The notes beneath the pieces were generated by a model. It was not told the DNA's origin. It saw nothing but the letters and a program-made list of their open reading frames with translations, and searched no databases. The translations under genes and the position numbers were made by a program. Below, piece after piece: positions 11,683 through 24,117 of a DNA stretch of 64,000 bases. The stretch comes from Girardinichthys multiradiatus (Eukaryota; Chordata; Actinopteri; Cyprinodontiformes; Goodeidae): the NCBI RefSeq assembly GCF_021462225.1, contig NC_061812.1, forward strand, positions 43,197,363 to 43,261,362, in the 5' to 3' direction. Position 1 is the stretch's first letter. Every line of letters starts with the position of its first letter.

Positions 11683-11882
11683 CAGGTCCTTCTCAAAATA
11701 TTAGCATATTGTGATAAAGTTAATTATTTTCCATAATGTAATGATGAAAATTTAACATTCATATATTTTAGATTCATTGCACACTAACTGAAATATTTCA
11801 GGTCTTTTATTGTCTTAATACAGATGATTTTGGCATACAGCTCATGAAAACCCAAAATTCCTATCTCACAAAATTAGCATAT
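11683..11882. repeat. left terminal inverted repeat of the Tc1 element
   Basis: 200 bp, complementary to 13093-13292 with only a few mismatches. Contains outer and inner copies of an ATTAGCATAT-centred direct repeat, presumed transposase-binding sites. Confidence 0.9.
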
Positions 11883-11959
11883 TTCATCCGACCAAAAAAA
11901 GAAAAGTGTTTTTAATACAAAAAACGTCAACCTTCAAATAATCATGTACAGTTATGCAC

Positions 11960-12964
11960 TCAATACTTGGTCGGGAATCCTTTGGCAGAAATGACTGCTT
12001 CAATGCGGCGTGGCATGGAGGCAATTAGCCTGTGGCACTGCTGAGGTCTTATGGAGGCCCAGGATGCTTCGATAGCGGCCTTTAGCTCATCCAGAGTGTT
12101 GGGTCTTGAGTCTCTCAACGTTCTCTTCACAATATCCCACAGATTCTCTATGGGGTTCAGGTCAGGAGAGTTGGAAGGCCAATTGAGCACAGTGATACCA
12201 TGGTCAGTAAACCATTTACCAGTGGTTTTGGCACTGTGAGCAGGTGCCAGGTCGTGCTGAAAAATGAAATCTTCATCTCCATAAAGCTTTTCAGCAGATG
12301 GAAGCATGAAGTGCTCCAAAATCTCCTGATAGCTAGCTGCATTGACCCTGCCCTTGATAAAACACAGTGGACCAACACCAGCAGCTGACACGGCACCCCA
12401 GACCATCACTGACTGTGGGTACTTGACACTGGACTTCTGGCATTTTGGCATTTCCTTCTCCCCAGTCTTCCTCCAGACTCTGGCACCTTGATTTCCGAAT
12501 GACATGCAGAATTTGCTTTCATCTGAAAAAAGTACTTTGGACCACTGAGCAACAGTCCAGTGCTGCTTCTCTGTAGCCCAGGTCAGGCGCCTCTGCCGCT
12601 GTTTCTTGTTCAAAAGTGGCTTGACCTGGGGAATGCGGCACCTGTAGCCCATTTCCTGCACACGCCTGTGCACGGTGGCTCTGGATGTTTCTACTCCAGA
12701 CTCAGTCCACTGCTTCCGCAGGTCCCCCAAGGTCTGGAATCGGCCCTTCCCCACAATCTTCCTCAGGGTCCGGTCACCTCTTCTCGTTGTGCAGCGTTTT
12801 CTGCCACACGTTTTCCTTCCCACAGACTTCCCACTGAGGTGCCTTGATACAGCACTCTGGGAACAGCCTATTCGTTCAGAAATTTCTTTCTGTGTCTTAC
12901 CCTCTTGCTTGAGGGTGTCAATAGTGGCCTTCTGGACAGCAGTCAGGTCGGCAGTCTTACCCAT
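11960..12964 (-). CDS. Tc1-like transposase (DD34E), intact
   Basis: 334 residues, the normal length for Tc1 transposases, starting MGKTADLT and ending KGFPTKY. Residues 1-60 form the first helix-turn-helix (IGCSQSAVSRHL), followed by a basic GRKTCGRKR linker like the GRPR hook; residues 65-115 fit the second (SRATVHRRVQEMGY). The catalytic triad is complete: D148 in LFSDESKF, D238 in FQHDLAPAH and E273 in NPIENLWD, with 34 residues between the last two. The enzyme cuts and pastes the element at TA sites in the nucleus. The single start, full length and lack of any stop or frameshift make this the only convincing intact protein in the window. Whether it is active cannot be told from one copy. 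Confidence 0.95.
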   Translation of the reverse strand: MGKTADLTAVQKATIDTLKQEGKTQKEISERIGCSQSAVSRHLSGKSVGRKTCGRKRCTTRRGDRTLRKIVGKGRFQTLGDLRKQWTESGVETSRATVHRRVQEMGYRCRIPQVKPLLNKKQRQRRLTWATEKQHWTVAQWSKVLFSDESKFCMSFGNQGARVWRKTGEKEMPKCQKSSVKYPQSVMVWGAVSAAGVGPLCFIKGRVNAASYQEILEHFMLPSAEKLYGDEDFIFQHDLAPAHSAKTTGKWFTDHGITVLNWPSNSPDLNPIENLWDIVKRTLRDSRPNTLDELKAAIEASWASIRPQQCHRLIASMPRRIEAVISAKGFPTKY

Positions 12965-13092
12965 GATTGGGGTTTTGAGTGATGAACCAGGCTGGGAGTT
13001 TTAAAGGCCTCAGGAATCTTTTGCAGGTGTTTAGAGTTAACTCGTTGATTCAGATGATTATGTTCATAGCTCGTTTAGAGACCCTTTTAATG

Positions 13093-13292
13093 ATATGCTA
13101 ATTTTGTGAGATAGGAATTTTGGGTTTTCATGAGCTGTATGACAAAATCATCCGTATTAAGACAATAAAAGACCTGAAATATTTCAGTTAGTGTGCAATG
13201 AATCTAAAATATATGAATGTTAAATTTTCATCATTACATTATGGAAAATAATGAACTTTATCACAATATGCTAATATTTTGAGAAGGACCTG
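13093..13292. repeat. right terminal inverted repeat of the Tc1 element
   Basis: Pairs with 11683-11882; ends GAAGGACCTG before the TA target. Confidence 0.9.
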
Positions 13293-13294
13293 TA

Positions 13295-14089
13295 GTAGAT
13301 GATTATCAGACAATGCTGTAACAACCTTTGAAGAATCTGTTCCACTTTTAATTTCCTCATTATCACAGAAAAACACAGTGGAGGGCAATAATTTTGTTTC
13401 TTCCCCTTCACAAATTGATTCTCTTGTTCATAGTGTTACTTCATCATTGAATGGTGCATTAGACAATGCAGCCCCCTTGAAAAACAAGGTAATTATTCAT
13501 AGGAGGCTGGCTCCCTGGTTTAATTCAGAACTGCGTACTTTAAAGCACAATGTTAGAAAATTGGAGAGAAAATGGCGCTCTACACACCTAGGGGATTCCT
13601 ACTTAATCTTGAAAAATAGCCTACTGTTGTATAAAAAAAACACTTCGCCAAGCCAGAACACCTTATTTCTCATTATTAATAGAAGAGAACAAGAATAATC
13701 CTAGGTTTCTCTTTAGTACATTGTCTAAACTTACACAGAGTCATAGCTCTGCTGAGCCATCCATTCCCTTAGCTCTCAGCAGTTATGACTTTATGGGATT
13801 CTTCTTAAATAAAATTGATTCTATTAAAAATAAAATCTTTGACATACTCCCGAAGATGATTACTTCATCCTTAGCAAGTGAGACAACAATGGAAGTAACT
13901 ATAGAACCTGATCTGTGTTTGGACTGTTTTGATCCTGTGGAGCTTCCTAAATCATCAGAAATATTAGCTTCATCTAAACCTTCAACTTGTATGTTAGACC
14001 CAATCCCAACCAAATTATTTAAGGAAGTGTTCCCTCTGATTACCAGCCCCATTTTAGATATGATTAATTTATCCTGAGTAAATGGCTAT
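13295..14089 (+). pseudogene. L2 reading frame between endonuclease and RT
   Basis: Continues the LINE frame interrupted at 11683. It translates to pieces such as RRLAPWFNSELRTLKHNVRK (around 13500) and, in a second frame after a stop near 13698, SSYDFMGFFLNKIDSIKNKI and PIPTKLFKEVFPLI. These match the linker and the start of the RT region of L2/Jockey-type LINEs. It ends where an inverted L2 3' end is inserted at 14090. Confidence 0.8.
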
Positions 14090-14926
14090 TCAATTCAATT
14101 CAATTCAGTTTTATTTATATAGCGCCATTTCACAACACATGTCTCAAGGCACTTCACAACAGTCAGGTAAATACATTCCAATTAATCCTAACCATTGAAC
14201 AGTGCAGTCGGAGTTAGCTTTTATTCAAATTGGATAAAAAGTTTTTCTATCTAAGGAAACCCAGCAGATTGCATCCAGTCAGTGACTTGCAGCATTCCCT
14301 CCTCCCGGATGAGCATGTAGAGACAGTGGACAGTCACGGGCGTTGACTTTGCAGCAATCCCTCATACTGAGCATGCATGTAGCGACAGCGGAGAGGAAAA
14401 ACTCCCTTTTAACAGGAAGAAACCTCCAGCAGAACCAGGCTCAGTGTGAGTGGCCATCTGCCACGACCGACTGGGGGTTTGAGAGAACAGAGCAGAGACA
14501 CAAAAAGAAATCAGAAGCACTGATCCAGGAGTACTTTCTATGGGAAGGAAAAGTAAATGTTAATGGATGTAGCTCCTTTAGTCGTTTCACCTAGAAAGAA
14601 AGAACAGATAAACTCTGAGCCAGTTTTCAAGGTTAGAGTCTGAAAGAGAGCACATAGAGTTTGTTACAGTTAAGCTCAGTCAATCGCCATGTCAAGGAGA
14701 GAGATAGGGTTAAACACTAAAAAACAGGGCTATGTGGATCATCGGTAGAGGGTGAGCATTAAGTTGTTGCCAGCAGAAGCTCGGACAATTCCCCTCTCCA
14801 GAAAGGTGTCACAGGTAGACAGAGAGCCAGGCCAGGTGTAGCTTCTAGGAAGAGAATAGAGAGAACAAGGTTAAAAGCTGAAATAACAGCAAATAATGCA
14901 AAATTGGAGAGTAGTGTGAGAATCTA
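14090..14926 (-). mobile_element. L2 3' end inserted in inverse orientation
   Basis: Begins with ATTCAATTCAATTCAA and TATATAGCGCC, the complement of the L2 tail, and continues as the complement of the 3' UTR seen at 16421-17246, stopping at CTCCAATTTTGC-equivalent sequence near 14926. The host LINE frame resumes right after (ACCACAAGCTTTTAAGG). This is a separate 5'-truncated L2 copy that landed in an older L2. No clear target duplication could be fixed. Confidence 0.87.
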
Positions 14927-16320
14927 CCACAAGCTTTTAAGGTATCTGTAATTAAACCTTTACTTAAGAAACCTTGCTTGATCGAGATGACTTGAAAAAT
15001 TACAGACCTATATCCAGTCTTCCATTCTTATCTAAAATTCTTGAGAAAATAGTTGCTAATCAAATGTGTGAGCATTTACACAGCAATGACCTGTTTGAAG
15101 AGTTTCAGTCAGGCTCCAGAGCTCATCATAGCACTAAAACAGCTCTGCTGAAATTCACTAATGATATTCTTATGGCCTCTGATAATGGACTTGTGTCTGT
15201 ACTGGTTCTGTTAGATCTCAGAACTGCATTTGATACAGTCGATCACAATATTTTCTTAGAAAGGCTGGAATATGCTGTAGGGATCAGGGGAACAGTGCTA
15301 GGCTGGTTTGAATCTTATTTGTCTGACAGATTCCAGTTTGTTCATGTAAATGATAAATCATCTTTAAACTCCAGGGTTAATTGTGGAGTACCACAGGGTT
15401 CAGTACTTGGGCCAATTCTCTTTACTATATATATGCTTCCAATAGGTAAAATTATCAGGCAGCATAGGATCAATTTTCACTGTTACGCTGATGATACTCA
15501 GCTTTACTTATCCATAAATCCTGATGAACCCAACCAGTTAGATAGACTACAAGCATGAGGACATAAAAACTTGGATGACTTTAAATCTTCTGCTTCTAAA
15601 TTTAGACAAGAGAGAAGTTGTCGTCTTTGGACCGGAGTCTTTAAAAAAGAAACTGCTTAGTCAATCACTTAACCTGGATGGCATTAAATTGACCTCAGGT
15701 AATAAAGTAAAAAAAACCTTGGTGTTATTTTTGACCAGGACATGTCATTTAAATCCCATATTAAACAGGTTTCTAGGGTTTCCTTCTTTCATCTCCGGAA
15801 CATTGCCAAAATTAGAAATATCCTATCCAGGAGTGACGCTGAAAAACTAGTCCATGCATTTGTTACTTCAAGACTGGACTATTGTAATTCTTTACTATCA
15901 GGATGTTCGCAAAATGCAGTTAAAAGCCTTCAGCTGATTCAAAATGCTGCAGCAAGAGTTCTGATGAAAATTAAAAAGAGAGATCATATTCCTCCTATTT
16001 TAGCTTCCCTTCATTGGCTCCTTGTTTAATCCAGAATAGAATTAAAAATTATCCTCCTCACATATAAAGCCATTAATGATCTAGCTCCATCATACATCAG
16101 ATATCTGATTGTTCCATATGTTCCTAACAGAGCACTTCGTTTTCAGACTGCAGGTTTACTGGTGGTTCCTAGAGTCTCTATAAGTAGAATAGGAGGCTGA
16201 TCCTTTAGTTATCAGTCTCCTCTCCTGTGGAACCAGCTCCCAGTTTTAGTGAGGCAGACACCCTGTTTATTTTTAAGGCTAGGCTTAAGACTTTCCTTTT
16301 TGATAAAGCTTATAGTTAGA
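14927..16320 (+). pseudogene. L2 reverse transcriptase, broken
   Basis: The RT core lies at 14974-15558: SSLPFLSKILEKIVANQM, VLLDLRTAFDTVDH (metal-binding D of motif A), GVPQGSVLGP (motif B) and CYADDTQLYL, the YADD catalytic box. Downstream frames at 15575-15850 and 15742-16029 carry the thumb region and LASLHWL. At least three frame changes and a stop near 16029 make it non-functional. Product when intact: reverse transcriptase that copies the LINE RNA at a nicked target. Confidence 0.88.
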
Positions 16321-17246
16321 GTGGCTTAGGTTATCCTGAACTATCTCTGTAGTTATGCTGCTATAGGCTTAGGGTGCTGGAGGACATAATGACCACTTTC
16401 CCCCTCTTCGCTACATTCTCATCACTCTCCAATTTTGCATTATTTGCTGTTATTTCAGCTTTTAACTTTGTTCTCTCTCTTTTCTCTTCCTAGAAGCTAC
16501 ACCTGGCCTGACTCTGTGTCTACCTGTGACACCTTTCTGGAGAGGGGCATCATCCAAGCTTCTGCTGGCAACAACTTAATGCTCACCCTCTACCGATGAT
16601 CCACATGGCCCTGTCTTTCAGTGTTTTATCCTTTCTCTCTCCTGGACATAGCAATTGGCTGAGCTTTCACTGTAACTAATTATATGTGCTCTCTTTCAGA
16701 CTCTAAACTTGAAAATTTGCTCAGAGTTTATCTGTCCTTTCTTCCTAGATGAAACGACTAAAGGAGCTACATCCATTAACATTTACTATTCCTTCGCATA
16801 GAAAGTACTCCTGGATCAGTGCTTCCGTATTCTTTTTGTGTCTCTGCTCTGTTCTCTCAAACCACCAGTCGGTCATGGCAGATGGCCGCTCACATTGACC
16901 CTGGTTCTGCTGGAGGTTTCTTCCTGTTAAAAGAGAGTTTATCCTCTCCACTGTTGCTACAGGCATGCTCAGTATGAGGGATTGCTGCAAAGCCAACGCC
17001 AGTGACTGTCCACTGTCGCTGCATGCTCATCCGGGAGGAGTGAATGCTACAAGTCTCTGACTTGATGCAATCTGCTGGGTTTCCTTAAATAGAAAAACTT
17101 TTTATCCAATTTGAATAAATAACTGAATCTGACTGCATTGTTCAATGGTTAGGATTAATTGGAATGGATGTACCTGGCTTTCTGAAGTGCCTTGAGACAA
17201 GGTGTTGTGAATTGGCGCTATATAAATAAACTGAATTGAATTGAAT
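16321..17246 (+). repeat. L2 3' UTR and ATTGAATTG tail
   Basis: Noncoding, shared in inverse orientation with 14090-14926 and in direct orientation with 32941-33743. It ends GGCGCTATATAAATAAACTG plus ATTGAATTGAAT. Confidence 0.85.
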
Positions 17247-17551
17247 CCCTCCCTGCCTGCAGTTTGACAAATTTACAAACTCTGTTAATTCTCATTATAC
17301 GTTTTTTTAGTAGAAAGCTAAATATAAATACTAAAAACAATCTGCATTTTTTAAAATGTCTCCAAAAATTTCTCAACAAAATCTGGTGTCCATGTTAGCA
17401 CGTTTATCTGACTGACAGGTGTGTGTCATTTCTATGAGCTCACAATATGATGTTTGTTATTTGGGGTTTTCAAAGACACATACTCAAAGCAAATGTTTTT
17501 CTCTTTTATTTTTGTTTCGTTTTTATTCAGGGCTCATTAAAGGCTTGCTGT

Positions 17552-17570
17552 CCACACACTCACACTCACA

Positions 17571-17662
<92 letters not shown>
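17552..17662. repeat. (CA)n microsatellite
   Basis: About 50 CA units with a few CT interruptions at both edges. The 129- and 91-codon plus-strand frames through it are repeat artefacts. Confidence 0.98.
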
Positions 17663-17665
<3 letters not shown>

Positions 17666-20600
17666 CAGCCAGGATTCCACAGTTACCTCTCCGTCTCCCC
17701 TCTACATTTTGTGCTGAAATAATTAACTGTGCCTGTTTGGAGGCAGGATTACGATTGTCTAATTGTAACGAGCGTTGTCATGGAGACAATCGGCCCATCG
17801 GTGAATAAACAGCCCTACTTGGCGATGTTTGGCTAAAACAAGGCTTTGTGCAGATGTCAGACACAGATTTATGATGGTGAAACAGATTATATTTGGCAGG
17901 AAAATCAATAGGCAGACCACTCTGGACTGGATGCATATTTTGATAAACAGCTCTGTGGATGTAACCTGCACAGAAGCTGGTCTGCTGTGTGTTTGCTCTG
18001 AATCAATGAATAAAAGTTCATTTTCCAGACGAGCACAGCTGGGTTCAACTTCAAAGTATTACACTAATAGTCTCTATTCTCATAGTTTTCATAGTAACAA
18101 CAATAGATTTTCAACATAGTCTGTCTGACTGATTTCAAGTTTCCTGACGAAAACTTATCAAAAGAAAACATTGCTCCCAGTGGAATACGGGTTTGGAAAA
18201 ATCACTTTAAGGAAATATCTCGAGAGGATATGACTCCATAAAAACTCTAGGCGAATAATTTTTAATCTTCTGTTTCAATGTTTTGTATTGTAATGATTAT
18301 GATTCTTGATCAATTAATATTTTTCAAAAATTATAATGAAAAATCATAATTCAGAAAAATAATTTCTTAACACACAATCATTGCTTTCGAATAGAAATCT
18401 GAGATTTTTTCTAGTGTTGTGATTATGGACTCAAAAGCACTTAATAATTACAATTAGTTAATTATCATTAATAATTTATCATTATTAACCAAAACCACGC
18501 TAAATGTCCATGTTTAATCAGCTGCATCATTTTTATAGCTCTGATGATATCAGCTTCGATGTCCATCGCTGGGACGAATGCTGAGCTGTGCATGTCAAAC
18601 TGGGTAGCCCAGTCGGTCTATCTGACCAAAATGGATGAACCCAACCGTAGACGTTTTCATGTTGATAATGAAAGCTGATTTATTAGTATGTTGTCTAATG
18701 TTGATGACACCCCAAGCTTTCTAAAATTTACATTTAAGTTTAGTCATCATCTTTTGACTAAAACTTAGTTTTAGATCACAGTTAATTATCTGCTGTGATT
18801 TAAGGTTAAGACTAGTTTTAGAATGTGAAATCATAAAGGGATGCTTTCTGATGAGCCTCAATAAGCAACATCACAGGGGTGAAATATTTATCATAGTTAA
18901 GATTGAGCTGAATTCAAGTTGTAGTTACAAAAACAAATACGGATTGTTTGATATTTTAAAGAATTTAATTTAGATTTGCCATTTTGGCAAATTTCAAAAA
19001 CCGAAAATCATTAATAGAGGCACCCTCTATTAATAGATTTTCGATCTATTCGATCTATTCGATGGTTGGGTCTCCGACTGAAGCCTAAAATTGAAACTTA
19101 CTGAATTTTACCTCCTAATATTTTCGTCCTTTTCTCTATGGTGACAATGTTTTTATTTTTTTAAATTAACACTGATTTGCATACATTAGGTGTACTTGTG
19201 AAAATGGACACCTGATAGAAAATACCAGTAATAATATGGTTTCTGTTTGAGGAGTTCAAACTGGTTCCATATAACCAATAATACAAGCCTGTAACAACAA
19301 AGGAGAAAATGCATTCAGACCACAATAATCTTGTCTTGTATGTCTTCCAACATGTCAGTAAAAGTTCCCTCACCTGCAGTGAAAATATGTCATATTGCAG
19401 TTAGTCTATAGAAAGGTGAAGAAATTCTAAGAATGATGAAAGGCAACTAGCTTGTCAGATGGGGGTCCCCATTTTAGTTGACTTTAGCCATTTAAAACAT
19501 ATCAAGCTGATAAGGTTTATTTGTGACAATACCAAGTTAAATTAGCTTTAGGCTATTAAACAGCTTCACCTCCAGAGACAGTTGTTATTTTGTTGTTGTT
19601 TTTTTCAGCCAATCATCATCCATGTTTTGACACACAATTATGGTAGCTGTGGCTGTTGGCTGTATCAATCCGTTTGATCAGCTGATCTACCATGGACCAT
19701 TTCCAAACATCTACAAGGTCTGGAGAAGAATAGGACTGTACCATCTTCAACATAGCTTGTCACAAATCCAAACATTCACTCCACTATTAGTAAACTTAGA
19801 GGGGATTCTATTAGTTTTGCCATTTTTATGTAAATTATTACATAAAAATGGCCTTTCAAAAACAAGCTTCTTCATGTACACACCTTCAATTACACCACAA
19901 TAGACAACTGGCAAGAGTAATTTTGATTATTTCAATTTCTATTTCACTTGTTATTTTTTTCACCTTTATTCTATGGTGGCCAATAGGTACAAACGTGTAA
20001 CAACGTGCAGCTAAACGCGCCACAAATGGCGAAACACGCTGCAAACAGCGAAACTCCCCCACCTTGATGCTTATTCATTCTAGCTGATCAATTTGATTCT
20101 TTGCATCTTGCAATGTCCACAACCCAAACAAAAGTAACATTTCATTTCTTCAGTGCACTTTTGAAAAATGCTGTATTTTGCAAAACCCTTCAGTTGATAT
20201 GATACTATACTTGATTACCCAGCTTTGTCTTATTGGTCAGTGTACATTTGTTAATGAAAAAAGAAAAATACCCCTCATTTTTTAAGGCGCTCCATAGTGA
20301 GCTTTGGCTGTCAGGCTGCTTATGAGCAAGTACTGTAGAAAGGGGCTTGTGTTATTCCTTAGTTCAGCAATTGTATCACATTGAAAAGGTTATCTTGACT
20401 AACGCTTACTCAGTCTAATGAGAAACGTATCTTAGTTCTAAATGACCTAATGCCCCAACCCCAGCCCACACTCCTAATGTCCCTAACAGTTTTGCCTGAA
20501 ATAACATACCAACGCATACCTGGCCCTACCTTGTTTGTCTTGATGGAAAGACAAAATGGTCATTATAGGATTTCAGTCTACCTCTGATTGCAACTGTAGT

Positions 20601-22614
20601 GACTCAGGCATTAAAAGAACATGATGCATCCTTTATATTCACACTTTATGTCCCACTTTATGCTCACGCCTGTGAACTTGAAACAAATTTAGTTAACAAA
20701 GAAGAGAAAAACATTCCAGGACCAGGAAGTCAATAACACCTCCATCCCCCTCAGGGTCCACATTACCATTGTTGTGCGCCAGGTTAATGTACTTCAAACA
20801 AGGTTTATTATACACTGACGTGCCCTCACAGTGAAGTGAAGAGTGTAGTCATTCACTGTAGGTGAGGGTAGAGCAGATTGCTTCCTCAGTAGTGTTTATA
20901 ATTGTGTAGTGCAGTGAGTCTGGTTTCCAGCAGTTTTATAGATATGAAAATGATTAACACTGTGCATCTAAATGGAGTACTGATGCAAATTTAACTTGGA
21001 AGACTCACCTCAACTCCGGGTATGTCTAACTACTTCACCACGTTTTCCGCTCCAACCAACCAGCTCCTGAGCTACTAAAAGACCTTCATATGCAGAATCT
21101 CCTGCTCCTCAGTTGAGCTTTAACCCTCCTCCACCCCATCTCCACCATCAGGCTTCAAGCTCCTTCTGACTCCCTTAACTCCTCAGGCCTCCACTCCACC
21201 ATCAGTATCAGGATCCCGGGGGGAAGACTTCTCTAATTCTAACCCTTCATTCAAGCTCATTTCATTATCAGCATCTATGTCTTCCAATGGAGTCTGAGCG
21301 CCAAAAGAAAACAAGCATCAGCTAATAAACTTCTCTAATTGCCATCTCTGTATTTCTCTCATTTGTGAGTCTTTCCAGGATGAATTATATGTAATTACAC
21401 TGTGGACTAATTTTTTGCAACTGTTCCAACATTTCCAATGATTTCTCTTTACATGTTATGTTGCTGTATGTGTTGCAGTGAATTCTTTCTTATAACCTTT
21501 ATTAATATCTTTAAAACAAAAACAGCAAAAACAAAAAGTTAAACAGCACTGACCAGTAAACATGTACCACAATTGATGGGGGGTGGGGGCAACTTAACTC
21601 TGGTAAATACGGACCATTGGTTCATCATAGTTTTAAAATGGTAACAACAAATTTAATTTGGTGGTACACTCTGCATGTTATCTCAGTAGATGTATTGATC
21701 CTCTCTGAGCTCTGTGGCTTTCTCCCACAACAAAGAGAAAGACAAAAAATTGTCCAGTCATAACTAATATCACAAGTCATATTATGCTGGTTTACCCAGG
21801 CCCTCTCATGACTCTGATTAGGATCAAATGGGAGATACATTTTGATGTTTTTATAGATATTTTGAACATAATTTAAGTAGAACTGGTGATCTTACAAAAA
21901 GTAATGATTTATATGGAAATAACTCATTTTGGGTGTTTCTCAATCAGCAAGCATATATTATATAAAAATATATCTGTTTGGAATTTTAAGCATGTTTGGG
22001 AGAAAAGTCATCACAAGAGAATGGCTCAAAGCAGAAACTCTAATTATAGAGCAATGGTATGAATGAAGAGAATTGTTTTTATAGAAACACATACATTCTC
22101 CCTAAAACCATGATGTAAGTTTGGTTTGGAAATCTGAAACAAATAGAGATTGTTGATTTGGCCATCTTTTGTGCTTCAGGTGCACAAACTTTTATCTCTG
22201 GAACACTGGCATTCTTTGCTTAAAATTTGTCCTTTTTCTATATATGCAAAAACTGTGTTGAATCCCCCTGAAATTTTTGTATACTGTTTTATAATATTGG
22301 CTGTAAAATAATAAAAATATTAAATCTTGTTGTTGTGTCTCAACCCTATAATTTGAGTGGATAAATATTTATTCATTCTCTTTGGCAACAAGTTGATGTT
22401 TACTTTAAATAGTGCTAAGTATATATAGCCCAAGTTATTTTACCAATCAATGATGGGTTGAACATGGACCATTCCTGCCCTGGGTTCATTTAACACAACA
22501 AGGTTTAGTTATGGGTTTGAGCAATGTGGATCTAGGTTTCACCCCAAAATTGGGTTAAAGCTATTGATGTCTAATGTTAAGGCTAATGAAGTAGGGGTTG
22601 AAAATAGACCTGCC
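17663..22614. other. unique AT-rich DNA, no gene seen
   Basis: About 5 kb with only short frames (longest 96 codons at 17829-18119, featureless). It includes a small tandem GATCTATTC run near 19042-19062 and a CT-rich part at 21000-21250. Words like TGGGTTG/ACCCA near 22440-22560 hint at an old MITE but no boundaries are clear. Confidence 0.5.
20018..20050. other. pair of tandem hairpins with identical CAAA loops
   Basis: CGCCA-CAAA-TGGCG (20018-20031) is followed after AAACA by CGCTG-CAAA-CAGCG (20037-20050). Stems are 5 bp and perfect. Too short to name; listed for its symmetry. Confidence 0.45.
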
Positions 22615-22713
22615 CATAGACTGCTGGAGATAGGCACCAGCTTCCCCGCGACCCACTATGAAGAAGCGGTATAGAAAATGACTGACTGACTGACTGACTG
22701 ACTGACTGACTGA
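22615..22713 (+). mobile_element. 3' end of a retroelement with (ACTG)n tail
   Basis: The stretch GACTGCTGGAGATAGGCACC, then CAGCTTCCCCGCGACCC, then AAGCGGTATAGAAAATG, then about eight ACTG units. The same end recurs at 24132-24194. Fish RTE/Rex3-type LINEs and dependent SINEs have similar ends with tetranucleotide tails, so this is probably one of them; the exact family is not settled. Confidence 0.7.
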
Positions 22714-24117
22714 ATCTAAGAAAGTGACTTTGAAAGATAAAACAATCTTCTGTTTTTTTTTTTGGTTTTTTTGTGTGTCTTGACTGTCTATTGGGACATA
22801 ATGTTCACATTACCTTAAGTCTGCCTCTAATTGGTTGACCAGCAGCTCTTAATGTCTCCTTCCCTGAAAGTGCATGCTGTATATTAGCTGCTTGGTTCTG
22901 AGGCTCAGATCGAACCAATAATGAATTTTATTTGCATCACACACCATACTGTGTTTCCTTAAATTTTGGGCAAAGCTATAAAAGATTTCAATTGTTCCTC
23001 CGAACACTTCTGACACATGCTCAGGATTACTTATTAAGGTCATTTAACAGTTTTCCCCTTTGTATTCAACCGGGTTGGAAATCCAAAGTGAGGAGCACCA
23101 CGACATACAAAACACCTTGGCCAGAACCAACAAGCTGCCAGTCTCAGAGTGACAAATAGCTGTTTGTGCCCAATCTTCTCTGTCAACCAAGCCAAGTGTG
23201 GGAACCACATGAACAGTAATTCAAGATGGTTCAGTGAGTGAAACAACTGACACATTTCAGACTATGTTAGACAATGAATTCAGTTCTGTTCGGTGGTTCT
23301 GGTGCTGAAAGAATCTTGGTCATCGCCCATTTTCTTTAATCTTTTAAAGTTAGAAACCATAAAATTTATGTCAAACCTGTAGTAGCAGAAGAGAATTAGT
23401 GTAACATTATATTTTATTTGTTTGTGTTTCTTTTACTTAATTATTCATCAGTGAGAAAAGCTTAGTGGGATTAATAAAAAATATTTTTTGAATTTAATTG
23501 ATCACAAGTAGTAATTAATTTTACAATCATGAACTGATGTGTAAACATCGGTGGTATTTTAAATAATTTGTAATCCTAAGAGAAGCACATAAATCTCCTT
23601 GTGCTTCTTGAGGTAGAAATCGCTCATTGGGAAGGTCCAGCATTCTTCTTTTAGACTGATTGATATTTTTGAGACTCACTGATTTTAAATAGAAAATTGG
23701 TTTATGAATCTTAAAATATTTTAATGTAGCTTAATCCCAACAGCTTTTGGGTTCAAGAAATAATTCAGTAATTTAGTGTATGTATTTTGAAGACAAATAC
23801 AAGCTTTTAATACAAAGCTGCCCTTGGGTATAAAGTGCAAATAACATAACAATGTCTTAAAACCTATAGGCCAAAGCTAGCAGAAGAAAAGCCTAGTAAT
23901 TTGATCATGGTAGCTATTGTAAATTGAAATTTTCAGAGCCCAAATATTTTTGTTAAATATATATATAGTGAATTATAAAAGCAGTAAAAGTCCTGTGCTG
24001 TCCGTGGTGGCCACCTTACTTAATTAATTTGCACTGGTATAAGATAGAAATCTTATTGCTTTTAATTAGACAGAGGAAATGTATGAAGAAAAATGTGCTC
24101 TCTGATATCACAATACA
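22714..24117. other. unique DNA, nothing seen
   Basis: Short frames at 22849-23255 overlap on both strands and have no domain. No repeat boundary seen. Confidence 0.5.

Larger units (their letters stand above)
11683..13292 (-). mobile_element. complete Tc1-like transposon, 1610 bp
   Basis: Bounded by TA on both sides (11681-11682 and 13293-13294). The ends are CAGGTCCTTCTCAAAATA and its complement. The inverted repeats are about 200 bp, differ at only a few positions and contain two related inner words at each end (AATATTAGCATATTGTG outside, AAAATTAGCATATTTC inside), the IR/DR layout known from Sleeping Beauty-type elements. It carries one uninterrupted transposase on the minus strand and sits inside the L2 endonuclease frame. 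Near-identical ends and an open gene suggest a young, possibly still mobile copy. Confidence 0.95.
11151..17246 (+). mobile_element. L2-clade LINE, interrupted by two later insertions
   Basis: A non-LTR retrotransposon read on the plus strand: endonuclease pieces (11151-11682), middle of the long reading frame (13295-14089), reverse transcriptase (14927-16320), 3' UTR and tail (16321-17246). The end GGCGCTATATAAATAAACTG followed by ATTGAATTGAAT is typical of fish L2/Maui-type elements. It is 5' truncated and cut by a whole Tc1 element and by an inverted L2 3' end. Stops and frameshifts make it inactive. Related fragments lie at 30583-33743. Confidence 0.88.

Noticed and set aside
17419..17808. 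129-codon plus frame with a His-Thr run
   Set aside because: Produced by the CA microsatellite; flanks have no coding signal.
22681..22713. ACTG array considered as a CRISPR or satellite
   Set aside because: It is a plain tetranucleotide tail of a retroelement; no spacers.
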